NCBI RefSeq assembly: GCF_040802235.1
Contig: NC_133166.1
Coordinates: 115,706,991 to 115,770,990, forward strand
Reading direction: 5' to 3'
DNA from: Manis javanica
Taxonomy: Eukaryota; Chordata; Mammalia; Pholidota; Manidae
Length of the DNA stretch: 64,000 nucleotides
The position numbers and the translations under genes were made by a program. The notes under the pieces were generated by a model. The model did no database searches and was not told the DNA's origin. It saw only the letters and a list, made by a program, of their open reading frames with translations. This document shows positions 12,370-23,689 of this stretch, piece after piece. The stretch's first letter is position 1. Each line of letters starts with the position of its first letter.

Positions 12370-13290
12370 GTTTCCCTTTCAGCTTTCTTCTGCTATACTG
12401 AGATGTAGTTAATAGACAAGCAGACAATATCTCTCTGTTCAATTTAACAAATACTACAACTCAACACCTGTATTGCCACCACGCAGGTCAGGAAAAGGGA
12501 ACAGCCTGAAACCCTGCCACTTGTCACACCTGCTGCCCTGCCCCAAGGTAATTACTGCCAAATTCTTTTCTCTTTACTGAGGACTTTGGCAGTAAGCCCT
12601 TCCTTACTTTTCTCTCCAGGCTTACGTTGTCTGTCGGTATCCTCCAGTAAGAACATGCTGGCTAACTTTACACGACGACTCACACTACTTGACATACCAT
12701 TCCATTTGCTCACTGGTTCACACTCACCAGTGGCAACAGCCATTCCTGGTCTCAGCTGGGGGTGTCATAAACAAAGCTGCTGCTTGTGAACATGCCCTTA
12801 GGTGCTGGCGGGGGGACCCCGTCCCAATCCCAGGAGTGGAACTGCTGGGTCACCAGACCTGCCTTCACTTTTACCAGAGAATGCCCAACTGTTCCCTCAA
12901 GGCTCATACCTGTTTAAACTCCCACCAGCTGCGTCTCAGATCCGGTTGCTCCATTCCCTCACCAGCAATTGGTATTATCTAAAATTTTTGCCAACCTGGT
13001 GAGTTAACAGCACTCATTTGCATTCCTGATTAGTGATGTAATTCGAGTACCTGTTCACAGGCTCTTCGGGCACTCCTATGGCTGCCTTTCAGGTCTTTCA
13101 CCCATTTTTCTATTGTGCAGCTTGCTTTTTCTGGATTGCACGTTGGTATGTACTCTGGACAGTCGTCGCTGTTTATGCTGGAGATATCCTGTCTCACCCT
13201 TGGTTAGTCTCATCACTCGTTGCGGTATCTTTGGATGAACAAAGTTTCTACTAATGGAGTTGAACTTTTTCTTAATTCTTCCCTGCCTTG
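12370..13290 (-). repeat. Old LINE-1 fragment (antisense)
   Basis: Reads as the reverse complement of an old L1 3' region. It has the familiar order 'aacaaagctgctgcttgtg', 'gtggaactgctgggtca', 'actcccaccagctgc', 'cattcctgattagtgatg'. Heavily diverged, with no coding capacity. Confidence 0.7.
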
Positions 13291-13419
13291 AGATCATCAG
13301 ACTGTTCTCTTATTATGCCAACTTTTGTAATCCTCAAAGGAAAATTCTCTAAGCAAGTAGTTCTTCAAGGATGCTCTGCTGAAGGAATGAAAGCCAAGCA
13401 GGGCTGGGTGCTATACAAC

Positions 13420-13680
13420 CAGCATCTCATCCAAGCCTTACAACCTCATTTTCCAAGTGGGGAAACAAAGGATCAGAGAGGCCAAGGGACATGACCAGGA
13501 ACACAGGGTTGTCAGGTACATGAGTTTTCAAATTACATTGTGAGGGTCAGTCTGGCTACTTCCTAGCAATAACTCCATAGGCAAATTACTTAAGTCTTTT
13601 TGAGCCCGTCTCTCACTTGTAAAAGAGAAAACAATTACTCATCATGGGAAAAAAAAAAGTTTCTAAAGATCTTAGCTATG
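13420..13680. repeat. Two MIR-like fragments, tail to tail
   Basis: 13420-13520 matches the reverse complement of MIR ('ttttccaagtggggaaac', 'cagagaggccaaggg'). 13540-13660 matches the forward MIR pattern ('gcaaattacttaagtc', 'cacttgtaaaag'). Confidence 0.5.
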
Positions 13681-14207
13681 GGCTAAGTTCATACTGAGTG
13701 TTCAACAAAGAACAGAACAAAAATGTACCAAACAAATGTGTAACTCACTCAAGTCCCCCTAGCTGTGATGCCCACCCACGCTCTTTCTATGTCAAAGAGC
13801 AGGAGATGGCAGAGCCCTGCCCACTCCTCCCAGAGGCCAGGAGAGCACATGATTGGCAGGTGAGCCCTCACCCACATCCGGTCCCACCTCCTTCTGGTGC
13901 CTCTGATTCCCACTGACTTTTCCACCAGGTGCTGCCTAGCCTACTTGTTGACTCAACTGACATCTGGAACACCACAGCCCATCTGGATCCCAGGAAGGGA
14001 TCAACCCATTCACTTTAGGATTGAGACACTTCAAGGCACCTGCCCAGGGCCCACATGGCCAGGATCGTTGCCTTCCAGAGTGGGGAAGCTGCCAGTTTCG
14101 ATCTGCACTGATAAGGAGTGCAGCAGTCCTGGTCAGTCCCTGGAGAAAAGGCAACTCACAGCCCACCTGCTTTTCAACCACAGAGCCCAGTCATGAAGGC
14201 CACTGAC

Positions 14208-14213
14208 TTTATT
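14208..14213 (-). terminator. BANF1 poly(A) signal
   Basis: AATAAA on the minus strand, about 355 bases after the BANF1 stop codon. The mRNA 3' end is expected at about 14190-14200. Confidence 0.8.
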
Positions 14214-14563
14214 GATTTAAAAAACTTTACAAGGACAGTGACTGTTCTGGCAAAAAAGAAGCCAAATGGCATAAAACAGACCAGTGGTGAGGGTGGAGGT
14301 GAGGGAAGGAGCCGGAATCCACTCAGAAAAGCTGGTAATTGTCGACATGAAACTGGCAGGAGAAGATGAAGGGAGATGCATGCAAAAGTGAGAATTCCAA
14401 AAAAGGTGAAATCGTGAAGGGCAAGGACTCCCAAGAGACCCTGGCGTACTTCAGAGGTGAGTTCGACAACAGCAATATTTTCCTTTGTAGAGGACAGGGA
14501 AGAGTCCCCACTAGACTGGAGACTCAATGTTGGGGCTTGGGATAGGGGGCTCCCCAGAAAGCA

Positions 14564-15071
14564 TCACAAGAAGGCATCACACCACTCTCGGAGGCACCCG
14601 AAGCAGTCCCGGGACTGCTTCGCGTTGGCGCCACATGTGTCCTTCAGCCATTCCCGGAAAAGGTCTTCATCCTTCTTTAGCACCAGAAACTGGCCAAGGA
14701 CCACATAGGCCTAAGAAATAAGCAAAATAAAGGGCGTGGTGCTAAGTGCTTCATGGTACTAAGAACAAGGCCACTCTTGTAGCTTCAAAGCACATGAGCT
14801 GAGGAAGCAGGGCAGGCTCTGGCTATCTCTTTGGATTATACATCACTGTTCAACCCCAACAGGTACACTCACTTCACTGACAAACTGCCAGAAAACATTG
14901 TAGTCTGTCACCCTCAGCCCTCCCCAGGGGCATGCACCCACACCGCACCTTGTCAAAGCCCCTTTCCTCTAGCTTCTTGCCCAGGACTTCACCAATCCCG
15001 GCCAGGCTCCCCACTGGCTTCTCCCCCATGGGCTCTGCCACGAAGTCTCGGTGCTTTTGGGAGGTTGTCAT
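14564..15071 (-). CDS. BANF1: BANF1, barrier-to-autointegration factor
   Basis: Small DNA-bridging protein that dimerises, binds LEM-domain proteins and lamin A, and rebuilds the nuclear envelope after mitosis; it also restrains cytosolic DNA sensing. Two coding exons on the minus strand: 14949-15071 (41 codons, from [10 protein letters not shown]) and 14564-14710 (48 codons plus TGA), giving 89 aa, the exact family length. The helix-hairpin-helix region ([20 protein letters not shown]) and the C-terminal half (ending REWCDAFL) appear identical to the human protein as I remember it. The intron follows the Lys of FDK in phase 0. A 5' UTR splice acceptor lies at 15088-15089. The 3' UTR runs to an AATAAA at 14208-14213. 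It faces away from EIF1AD and shares a CpG-rich promoter with it. Confidence 0.98.
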
Positions 15072-15299
15072 CTTGATCAGGGTTAATCTGGGGATCCCAA
15101 GAAAAGGTAGGTTAGGGCTGAAAACCTGGTAACCCCCAAGGGCCCACTGGAAATTTTATATTAAGGGTAAGTTGAGCCAACCATTACGGGAGCTTATTCT
15201 TCCCTTCATTTCACAGATAAGAAAGCTGAGGGCCAAGGAGAGCCTTTTCCCCTACCATTCAAAAGAAAATCTCTTCCATTCTCTGGGTTTTCATAATGA

Positions 15300-16400
15300 C
15301 CCAAACAAAAAGCTATCCTGCCTCAACAGGTGGCGCACGCGGAGCAGTGGGACGATTCCCAGGGTCAGTAGCCCAGGGCCCGCCGTTAAGTTGCCATTCC
15401 CTCTGCGACCTTGCCCGGGCAGAGGCACTGACCCTGCTTGGAACGTATACCTGGACACAAAACCAATCGAACGGTCTCCCTACCCCATCCGTCCCCACAG
15501 AACACCTCTAGAGCCAAGATACAGGACAGAGTGTGCGCACCAGCTCCCCAAGTCCCAAGAGGTCCGCTCCCGGGATCCTCCTCTTCTGGCCGCGCCAGCC
15601 CCGCCCCCACGCCCCGCCTCCTTTCCGCACAACGGCCAAACTCTCTCCGAAGGCGCATCCTTCTGGCCTGTCACAGTGCCTGAGGCCCCGGTGCTCCCCT
15701 CCACCCAAGCTTCCTTTGGCTTCCAGTTCGGGCCCTGTACTGCGGCTCGTGCTCACCAGCAGCTCGGGCTCCTGTAACGGTTCCTCCCGCCACCCGGTTG
15801 CTCCCGCCGATACCTCAACCCACTAGAACTTTCTTTCACTTCCGCCTCCGGGTCGCCTTACGAGCAAGGCCGAATAAACCAAGTCGGGCACTTCTAGCCG
15901 CTTAGAGCCATAGAGACGAGACGCCCCAGGACCTCAACAGCGCCCTTAGCGGACCCTTCTTCCCGGTCGCTTCGCGGGCGGCCAAGCTGCGTTCTGTGGT
16001 TGGCTTCTTGGGCAGCAGTTCGGGTCTCAGGGAGCGGAGGTCTCGGAGGAGAAAACTATTTCTTCGCTGCACGGCGTCCGGAACTAAAGACTTACTCGTG
16101 ACCGACCCGGCGGTGGGAAGAGTTAGAGGAACGGACAAGACGGGGAGGGTGGCCGCGAGGCTTCCGTGATAGCGCCGGAAGGACGCTGCTGGGAAGGATC
16201 CGACTCTGGCCGACCAGCGTCGTCCCCTTCGCCTACTGGCTTGTAGGAGTACGGTGGGAACCAGAGGCGCAGCAGACGTGAGTCCAAGCCGACGCCACCG
16301 TCGTGACTGCGGTAGGTCCCTTGTTTGTGCCTTCATTGGCTTAGCTGCGCAGTGAATCGTTGAGGAGCCGTTCTCAGCGTCAAGCCTGGAGAACAGATCG
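15300..16400. promoter_or_regulatory. Shared CpG-rich promoter of BANF1 and EIF1AD
   Basis: CpG-dense interval between the 5' ends of two divergent genes, with no TATA box. ETS-type motifs are visible: ACTTCCG at 15838-15844, CTTCCG at 16161-16166 and CCGGAAG at 16175-16181. A probable EIF1AD first (non-coding) exon ends at a GTGAGT donor near 16277. Boundaries are by eye. Sharing is inferred from the divergent order, which is the same in human. Confidence 0.7.
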
Positions 16401-16849
16401 TTGAGGCAGCGCCCGTGGGAGACGAGGGCCCCAGAATAAGTGTCTTTCTGGGTGTCTTTTCTCCGGGATAGGAATGGGGGATGGCAGGGGAAGGCAACTA
16501 GAGGTGGAACTTAGGAGTTTCCTTTGGAAGCCATCATCAGTCTTGGTGGTACCAGCCCTTATCTTTTTAATACCCAAGTCATAGAAATATAGCAGGTGAT
16601 GCAGACCAAGCTTGTTTACCCCTACCTTTAATTAATTTGTTCCTGATTTTGATTCTCGCTATGGTCTCCCAACTGGTCTCTACCTGTAGTGTGTTACAGA
16701 TTGTGCTATACCACATTTGGGATGTTCAATTTGAGAAAGATAAATAGTTTATCTCACATTCTTTTAGGAGTGGTGCCAAGAATGATGTAATTCTCTGGAA
16801 CACATATTTGGTTTTTATGATTATGCTGTACTTATGATAGCATGAGTTA

Positions 16850-17010
16850 TTTCTGTGTGCCATATACTGTCCTAGTGCTTTGCTTACATTATCTCATTTT
16901 AATAACAATGCTCTGAGCTAGCTGTTTACACTGACTCTTAGAGTAGTTGAACAGCTAGGAAATAGCCAAAGAAGGATTTGAATCTAAGCAATTAGATTTC
17001 AGAGCTCATG
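16850..17010 (-). repeat. MIR SINE fragment
   Basis: Reverse-complement MIR pattern: 'gtgccatatactgtcctag', 'attatctcattttaataac', 'gaacagctaggaaatagc'. It lies upstream of the first EIF1AD coding exon. Confidence 0.65.
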
Positions 17011-17158
17011 TGCTAAACCAGGACACTGTGTCACTCTTTAGTAAAAGGCTGCTCCCCATCTTCAAATCAGTCCTGGGTTCTGAGCCTGCCATCCAAGAAA
17101 ATCAGGAGAAGAAACTGACAGTCTCTGCCTCCCTCACCCGCCCAGAACTGGATCCAAC

Positions 17159-18555
17159 ATGTCTCAGGCCACCAAGAGGAAGCATGTGGTGAAGGAGGTG
17201 CTGGGGGAGCACATGGTGCCCTCTGACCAGCAGCAGATCGTGAGGGTGAGTGGTACTGGGCACAAGCTGCTCTGCTCCCCACCCCTCTAATCCTGTTGAA
17301 TCCAGCGGATGGGTTAGAGTAAAGTGCAGTTCATGGGGTGTTTGAGCTGACAGACCAGACCGACTAGTTCTCTGTCTCTCCTGGACCAGGTACTCAGGAC
17401 CCCGGGGAACAATTTGCATGAGGTAGAGACAGCCCAGGGGCAGCGCTTCCTGGTGAGCATGCCCTCCAAATACCGCAAGAACATCTGGATCAAGAGAGGT
17501 GAGAGAGGCAGTCCTCTAGGAGACAGAACCATTTCCCAGTGCCTTGGCTTTGCCCACTGCCAGCCCTGTGACTGTGCCTTTTCTCTTCTCTACCTGCAGG
17601 GGACTTTCTCATTGTTGACCCTATTGAAGAGGGAGAAAAGGTGAAAGCTGAGATCTCCTTTGTGCTCTGCAAAGACCATGTGCGCTCTCTGCAAAAAAAT
17701 GGGCTCTGGTAGGTGTCCTCCTTTTGGGGGGATTGACTTCCTAGTTGTCGAGTTGGGGGAAGGAAGGTCATGGCATCCTAGGCAGGAACAACTGGAAATA
17801 GCTTTTTTTGCTGAGCAATTTCTCTATTCTTTCTGACCCTGGCTCTTCTCTTGGCCCAGGCCTGAGGCCTTCTCTGAAGTGGCTGAGAAACACAACAACA
17901 GGAACAGGTAAGGAGCAAGAGTTGGTATAGGGAAGACAGAAAGTAGGGGTTCAGGCCCTGGTGCCTCCAGGGAGAATACAGCCTGCCTTTCTCCCTGTGT
18001 CAGGTCCCTGGTGAGAGTTCCTAAATACGTGGTTCTAAGTATGGCTTGAAAGTCAGATAACCTGGGTTCAAATCCTGACTTTGCCACTTGGAACCAGTGC
18101 CTTTTAGAAGGTTACTTAATCTTTTAAGCCTGGATTTCCTCACTTCTAACATAGGAGCTTTGTGAGGATTGAAGGAGCTAGTGCACGTAAAGTTGCTTAG
18201 CAGTGTGCCACAGTGCACCCCAGGTACTATCCTAAGCAACTTTACGTGCACTAGCTCCTTCAATCCTCACAAAGCTCCTGTGTTATAAGATGGGGAGGAG
18301 GATAGTCGTTAGCCTGTCTTCCTTGGCCATAAGGTCCCCCTTTTTGGGGGCTCTCTGATTGCAGATCAGGTTTTCCCAGACGACAGCGGACTAAATCTTT
18401 TTCCTCCTTGCAGACAGACTCAGCCGGAACTCCCAGCTGATCCACAGCCATCAGAAGAATCCAGCTCTGAAGATGATTCTGACCTCTTTGTTAACACCAA
18501 CCGCAGACAGTATCACGAGAGTGAGGAGGAGAGTGAAGAAGAGGAGGCAGCCTGA
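17159..18555 (+). CDS. EIF1AD: EIF1AD, eukaryotic translation initiation factor 1A domain-containing protein
   Basis: Small eIF1A-like protein (haponin/OBELIX) with an S1/OB-fold RNA-binding domain, linked to oxidative stress and late 40S ribosome maturation. Five coding exons: 17159-17245, 17390-17498, 17600-17708, 17860-17907, 18414-18555. All phases join and give 164 aa (human 165). The N-terminal [10 protein letters not shown] basic stretch is followed by the OB fold ([16 protein letters not shown], then [20 protein letters not shown]) at about residues 25-95. The acidic tail is rich in Ser/Glu (SSSEDDSD, ending [10 protein letters not shown]). The start codon is the one matching human. 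An ATTAAA poly(A) signal lies at 18700-18705. Intron 4 carries a perfect 48-bp inverted repeat, described separately. Confidence 0.97.
18035..18215 (+). repeat. MIR SINE in EIF1AD intron 4
   Basis: Almost full-length forward MIR: 'acctgggttcaaatcctg', 'actttgccacttgg', 'ggatttcctcacttctaac', then the tail 'gtgaggattgaagg'. Its tail forms the left arm of the inverted repeat 18153-18279. Confidence 0.75.
18153..18279. repeat. Perfect 48-bp inverted repeat with 31-base spacer
   Basis: Arm 1 is 18153-18200 and arm 2 is 18232-18279. Comparing them base by base gives 48 of 48 complementary positions. A further 10-12 imperfectly paired bases extend outward. The arms are MIR-tail sequence in opposite orientations, and the hairpin would be transcribed in the EIF1AD pre-mRNA. 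Confidence 0.95.
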
Positions 18556-18699
18556 GACCTTGGCCCCACTTCTCCCCTTGCTCTGAGACCAGTTCTTGTT
18601 TCCTCTGAGCTTGGACATTCCCAGGGTGCTCTGCATATCTTTCCGCCTGGATGGGGCAAGGCAGGGCCCCTCTCTGAACTGACCCTGTGATCTAGGAGA

Positions 18700-18705
18700 A
18701 TTAAA
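18700..18705 (+). terminator. EIF1AD poly(A) signal (ATTAAA)
   Basis: ATTAAA about 145 bases after the EIF1AD stop codon. It is a common functional variant, and the transcript should end near 18720. Confidence 0.75.
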
Positions 18706-18719
18706 CCCCTGGTGGGTTG

Positions 18720-19810
18720 GTGACTTGTACTGGTGTCTGAGTGGCTCTCTGGAGGGAGAAGGGACTTGTGGTGAAGTTAACCACTTCGTGGTGGAGGCCT
18801 CCAGGACAGGTGGGCTGAATGAGCAGGAAATGGGGAATGGCCGAATCTTTTCCTAGATTCTTTTGCTCTCATTGAGCACTTAGGAAGCGCCCAGCTCAGC
18901 TGTACTTCCTTCCGTGTATTAATAACCTGGGTTACTGCCTGCCTGCAAATAGTACTGATTCAGGATCACAGCCAAAGAACCTAATGCCTCCCCTCCTCTA
19001 GAGAAGCTCAGGAGGAATTCTTCAGTTCCCCGTAAGCCGCTTTCCTTGCCTTTCTAGTCACCTGTGCCTGCAGGAGCGCCCACCTCCATGCTGCTGTGTC
19101 CGTTCCCTGGCTGGGGGCGCCTCGTGGCTGCTCAGACCGTCACTTCTCAGGCCTCTTGTAAACCACATCTTCCCACTTCTTTTTTGAAACTTTTAGCTCT
19201 GGCTGTGTACTGTCATCGTTGGCATGGCCACATCACATTACCTCGACTTAGAGTCTTCTATTTCTGTCTGTGTCATTTTCTTCTGTGTGCCATGGATGGG
19301 CTGTTCAACACTGTGGCCCCTCATCCTTGATACTCTCATCACTAATGCCCTTGTCTTATATTCCCGGCCTGCCGCTCACATCTCTAGTCATTCCCTGGAC
19401 CCTGGCATTAATAGACATTGCAACACCTTTTGAGTAAAAACACTGTACATTCTCTACCTCCTGCTTTCTTGCTTACCTGCTTAGCTCCCCTAATACAAAA
19501 CTTATTTATCTTCGTTCTCCAGCCCCACCACATTCTCACGATTATTCTGTGTTCACTTCCCTCCTGTGCAGCATCGATTCCATAGTCCACACCCTCCACT
19601 CCCTTGTCTCCCTTCATTGTATTTATCTAGTCAAACCTGCTGCTGGCCAGTGCAGTCTCTCCTTTCTGTGTCTGTGCCCAAGTAACTATTAGGAAACACA
19701 GTCAATCTGGCTCACTAGTTTCACCTTAAATTCATAATTACAAACTTCAGATGGACACTCAGCACTGCCCAGCAGATCTACTCTGGGATGTCATATATCA
19801 AAATTTGTAT
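18720..19810. other. Spacer downstream of EIF1AD, no gene seen
   Basis: Contains no convincing coding frame or recent mobile element. It ends at the RPL9 retrocopy. Confidence 0.5.
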
Positions 19811-20500
19811 CTTTACTGTATTAACTGTGAAAATGAAGACCATTCTCAGCCACCAAGCTGTCAACATTCCAGAAAATGCCACTTTGAAGGGATGCACAGT
19901 TACTGTGAAGGGCCCCAGAGGAAACTTGCAGAGAGACTTCAGTCACATCAGTGTAGAGTTCAGTCTCCTTGGAAAGAAAAGGAAGAGGCTGAGTTGACAG
20001 ATGGTCGGGAAATAGAAAGGAACTGACTCCCATTCACACTCCCTGTAGTCCTGTCCGGAACATGATCAAGGGTGTGACGCTGTGCTTCCGTTACATGATG
20101 AGGTCTGTGTGTGCCCACTTCCCCATCAATGTCATTCTTCAGTAGAATGGTTGTCCTATTGAAATCCGAAATTTTTGGGGCAATAAATACATCCAAAAGA
20201 GTTCAAATGAGGCCACATATTGCTTGTTCAGTATCTCAAGCCCGGAAAGATAAGTTGATTCTTGAAGGAAATGACATTGAACTTGTATCAAATTCACTTG
20301 TTTTGACTGAGCAAGTCACAACAGTTAAAAAGAAGGATAATCAGAAAATTTGTGGATGTTATCTATGTTTCTGAAAAGGAGTAGTTCAGCAAGCTGATGA
20401 GTTTTGTGCAGCTGCAGAAACAGTGAGAATGCCAGAATCTAGATTCCTTAACCTTATTTGTGGTATTTTAGAAATTCAGTAAAAGCCTTAACTGATGAGG
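19811..20500 (+). pseudogene. Processed pseudogene of ribosomal protein L9 (RPL9)
   Basis: An intron-less copy of the RPL9 mRNA, which encodes the 60S protein uL6. The ATG is at 19833, followed by [17 protein letters not shown], then [10 protein letters not shown] and [11 protein letters not shown]. After a frame change the match continues on to [18 protein letters not shown] in a further frame. About 20 bases of 5' UTR and the 3' UTR ('cagtaaaagcc' in place of the AATAAAAG signal) are present, so the whole mRNA was copied. At least two frameshifts and a premature stop after KRKRLS make it non-coding. An A-rich run follows at about 20502-20508. Confidence 0.93.
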
Positions 20501-20509
20501 GAGAAAAAA

Positions 20510-21368
20510 ACCAAAACTTCTGTCTTGTCTACCAGTTCCCCATTCCGGCTAGTTACCGACCACAGCACATACTTCATTAGAAAGAGCTACTGGAGGGAAA
20601 GCCCCCCTCCCACTACCAACCTACCTTGTACTTAGGGAGCTTCCTGTCTTTCTACTTCCCGTTGTAATCCAGCGAAACTTGGACCTTTCCTCTTGTGATT
20701 TGGAGCCTGTCTCCTTGCTTAAGGACTCGAGTTTGGATTTTTTGAATCCTCTCTACTTGGAGGTGTTAGCATCAAATGCATAGAATCTCCCATCAAAAAA
20801 ACAACCCCCCAAACTTGTCACTGATCCTGTATTCTTCATAGGTACCTCATCTTACCTGCTCCTGCTTGGCTTTCTCTTAGTTTGGCTAGTATACTTTAAC
20901 TAAATATGTATACACACATGTGTTTTTGTATGTGTGTATATATATGTATAAAAATATGTGTATACACAAAAAATAGATGAGTTAGGTATATATGCATGTG
21001 TATCTATTTTTAACTCATCTGAAGTTTACTTTTTATGGGAGATGGCTAACTTTGTTCTGAAAGGGATAGCCACTTTTCCCTATATCACTTATTGAACGGA
21101 TCATTCCTTCCTCACTAATATAAAATACCTTTTTTTAAATAAACTAAATTTCTATATATACGTACATGGATCTCTTTGGAATTTCTAATATGTACTATTG
21201 ATCTGTGTTCCTATACTACATTTTATAGTATGATTGCTGTCGCAGCTCTCTCACCCGTACCTCTGTGTCTTTGAAAATTTCATATTTTCATATTTTCTCT
21301 TACATGAGAATTTTAAAACAAATGTTGACTTTCATTTTAAAGTCTTGTCAAGATTTTTGTTGGCATAG
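20510..21368. other. AT-rich spacer, no gene seen
   Basis: Low-complexity AT-rich sequence with a TATATG/TGTATA-type microsatellite at about 20900-21010. Nothing coding was recognised. Confidence 0.5.
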
Positions 21369-23483
21369 TTTTTTTTCCATTTCCCGTTTATTTTTGGCTC
21401 TTGAGGCAATGTCCTTTCTTCAATATGAAAAGCAGCAAGTTCAACACAATGGAAATTTGAAGTGTAGAGTAGAACAGAACGAAGCGTAGGGGAAAAAGGC
21501 AACATCTTATTGCTTCCTTTTTGCTACTGCCTTGAAAAAAATGTCTTCTGTCATCTCTCCTCTAGGGAATGACTCAGATGTCTCATCGGCAGGACACGCT
21601 GTCCCATACATATACAGCAGGGCTGGGATTCGTTTTGGGGGTAAGAAAAGGTGGGGATGGGTAGCACCTTTCTGAAGGCTTGGGCACCAAGACTGGTCTC
21701 TCTCTTCCCTGTCTCCAGCCGCGGGGCAGGAGGGAATCCCGTGTGCGAGGAAGGTAAACCGGAAGAGGGAAGAGCCCCCCTTGACAGAGTGGGGCAGACC
21801 CCTGCAAAGAAAACGGCTCAGAACGGAGCCTGGAGGGCGACTAAAATCGGAGATTATACTGTTAACACCTCCCCTGAAGCCGAGAGAGCAGCAGGGAAAT
21901 ACTTGGAAATTATGACTCCAACATCCTGGAGCCATGTCTCCAAAACTTAGCTCCAGAATGGGAGACCCCACCCCGTCCTTGCAGGGACCTAAACCTCCTG
22001 AGAGGTGGCGTGGTTGCCTTCCCCCTGGGCCACCACATGGACTTGGGATGTTTGGGTTTTCAGCACATGGTTTAAAATGATCTGATGAAACCCCAGCTCT
22101 TGGAGGATTATCTTGAAAGCAGAGAGGAAAGTATTAGCTGGACAGATGGGAGGAATGGGCACTAGAAGGAAAGAGAGGGTTACGTAGAATGGTACAAGTT
22201 TGTTTTTCCAGAGTGGAAAGAGGAAACATTCAACAAACAACACATATTGAGCGCCTGTAATGTGCCAGGCACCCAACACACACACACAAGAAAAAACAAG
22301 ATGGAGGCAGATAACGAAAATTTTGAAGGACAGGGAAGGGGCGGTTGAGGAAGAAGGCTGAAGGAACTGAGAAATCTGAGGTGATGGGGCTCTGCCTTAG
22401 GCCTCCTCTTTGTTGTCCTCACCAAAATCCTCCTCCTCTTCGGCAGTGACATCTGGTACTGCTGGTACTCGGAAGCCGGGTTGCTCGTGCTGCTCTCGGT
22501 CTCGGTGAACCCCATCTCGGCCATGCCCCCCCGTGTCCCGGTGGAGGAAGGCCTTCTGGCAGAACATGACAGTGAACTGCTCTGAGATGTGCTCGAAGAG
22601 CTCCTGGACAGCTGTTGCCCGGAAGGGGACTGCCATCCTGAGGCCACGGGGTGGGGCTTCACAGACAGCTGTAACATTGTTGGGGATCCATTCCACAAAG
22701 TAGCTTCTGTTCTTTTTTGCACATACCTCCTTCGTGGACATCCACCCATGCACAACAGCAACCACAGTGAGGTACTGGCCATGGCAGGGGTCACAGGTGG
22801 CCATAATGTTTTTGGTGTCGAAGACCTGCTGGGTGAGTTCAGGCACAGTGAGGGCCCGATAATGCTGGCTTCCATGCCTGGTTAGAGGGGCAGATCCAGG
22901 CATGAAGAAGTGTAGACGTGGGAAGGGCACCATGTTGACTGCCAGCATCGTCGGTGCAGTAGGTTTCATCAGATGGATGGAGAGGGTAGCATAGCAGGGC
23001 TCAAGCACAGGGGCAGACACTTGGGGGAGGGCAGCCCCCTGAAGGTGTTAATGATGCAGTCAGGGTGCTCTTCACAGATCTTGCCGATGAGCAAGGTGCT
23101 TATTCCTGAGCCTGGCCCCCGACCAGCAAGTGGGTCATCTGGAAGCCCTCAGGCAGTCACAGCTCTCTGCCTCGTCATGCAGTGCAACCAGGACTGAGTC
23201 AGCTAGCTTGTTGCCTGCTCCAGACTGACCAAGAACAAAGCTGTTTGGTCTGAGGATCTGCCTAAAAGGCCCAGGTTCTAGATCCACCAAGACAGCATGA
23301 AGAACATACTTGCCACCTGTGGCTTCATTGTATTTGGAGGTGTAGTCCAGCTGCAGCTTGCTGTCCTCGTGGTAAGTGCTGGTGAGGCTGATGCCATTCG
23401 TGTTCATCACCGATCACCTCCCACAACTTGGCACTGATTTGGTTGCCACACTGACCAGCCTGGAGGTGCACAATTTCCCTCAT
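21369..23483 (-). pseudogene. Processed pseudogene of beta-tubulin class I (TUBB)
   Basis: An intron-less minus-strand copy of TUBB mRNA. It starts at 23483 with the beta-tubulin opening [16 protein letters not shown] and passes through [33 protein letters not shown] and [10 protein letters not shown]. It ends at TAA (22397-22399) after an EEEEDFG tail, which is typical of class I TUBB rather than other isotypes. The coding part is about 250 bases short, with a large gap near residues 200-252, plus frameshifts. The 3' UTR also matches remembered human TUBB ('tgcctggcaca' and 'gcgctcaat' motifs). The match seems to continue to an AATAAA (21387-21392) followed by an A8 run (21369-21376 as T8 on the plus strand). 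The far 3' end is less certain than the coding part. Confidence 0.93.
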
Positions 23484-23689
23484 GGTTCAAATTTATTTCA
23501 AATCTTTTGCTTGCCTCAAGGTGTGTACAGGGCAAGAAAATTGGATATAATTGGTTTTTCCCCCCTGATGGGATGTGCCCTGGAAGCTGGAACAGTGAGG
23601 TCTGAACGTGGTCACAGGAAGGTCCTGAGAGCTTTATCAGCATGGATTAAATCTTACAGTTTGATTTGGAGAGAAGTGTTGTCTTAGCA

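Larger units (their letters stand above)
8711..14195. other. CST6-BANF1 spacer
   Basis: No gene was found in this 5.5-kb spacer. It contains several MIR fossils (listed separately), LINE-1 debris at about 12.37-13.29 kb, and otherwise GC-rich unique-looking sequence. CST6 upstream control elements probably lie near 8.7-9.0 kb but cannot be resolved by eye. Confidence 0.5.

Noticed and set aside
15902-16336. 144-codon minus-strand open frame in the BANF1/EIF1AD CpG island
   Set aside because: GC-rich promoter DNA readily gives long open frames. The Arg-rich product has no known match and overlaps likely non-coding first exons.
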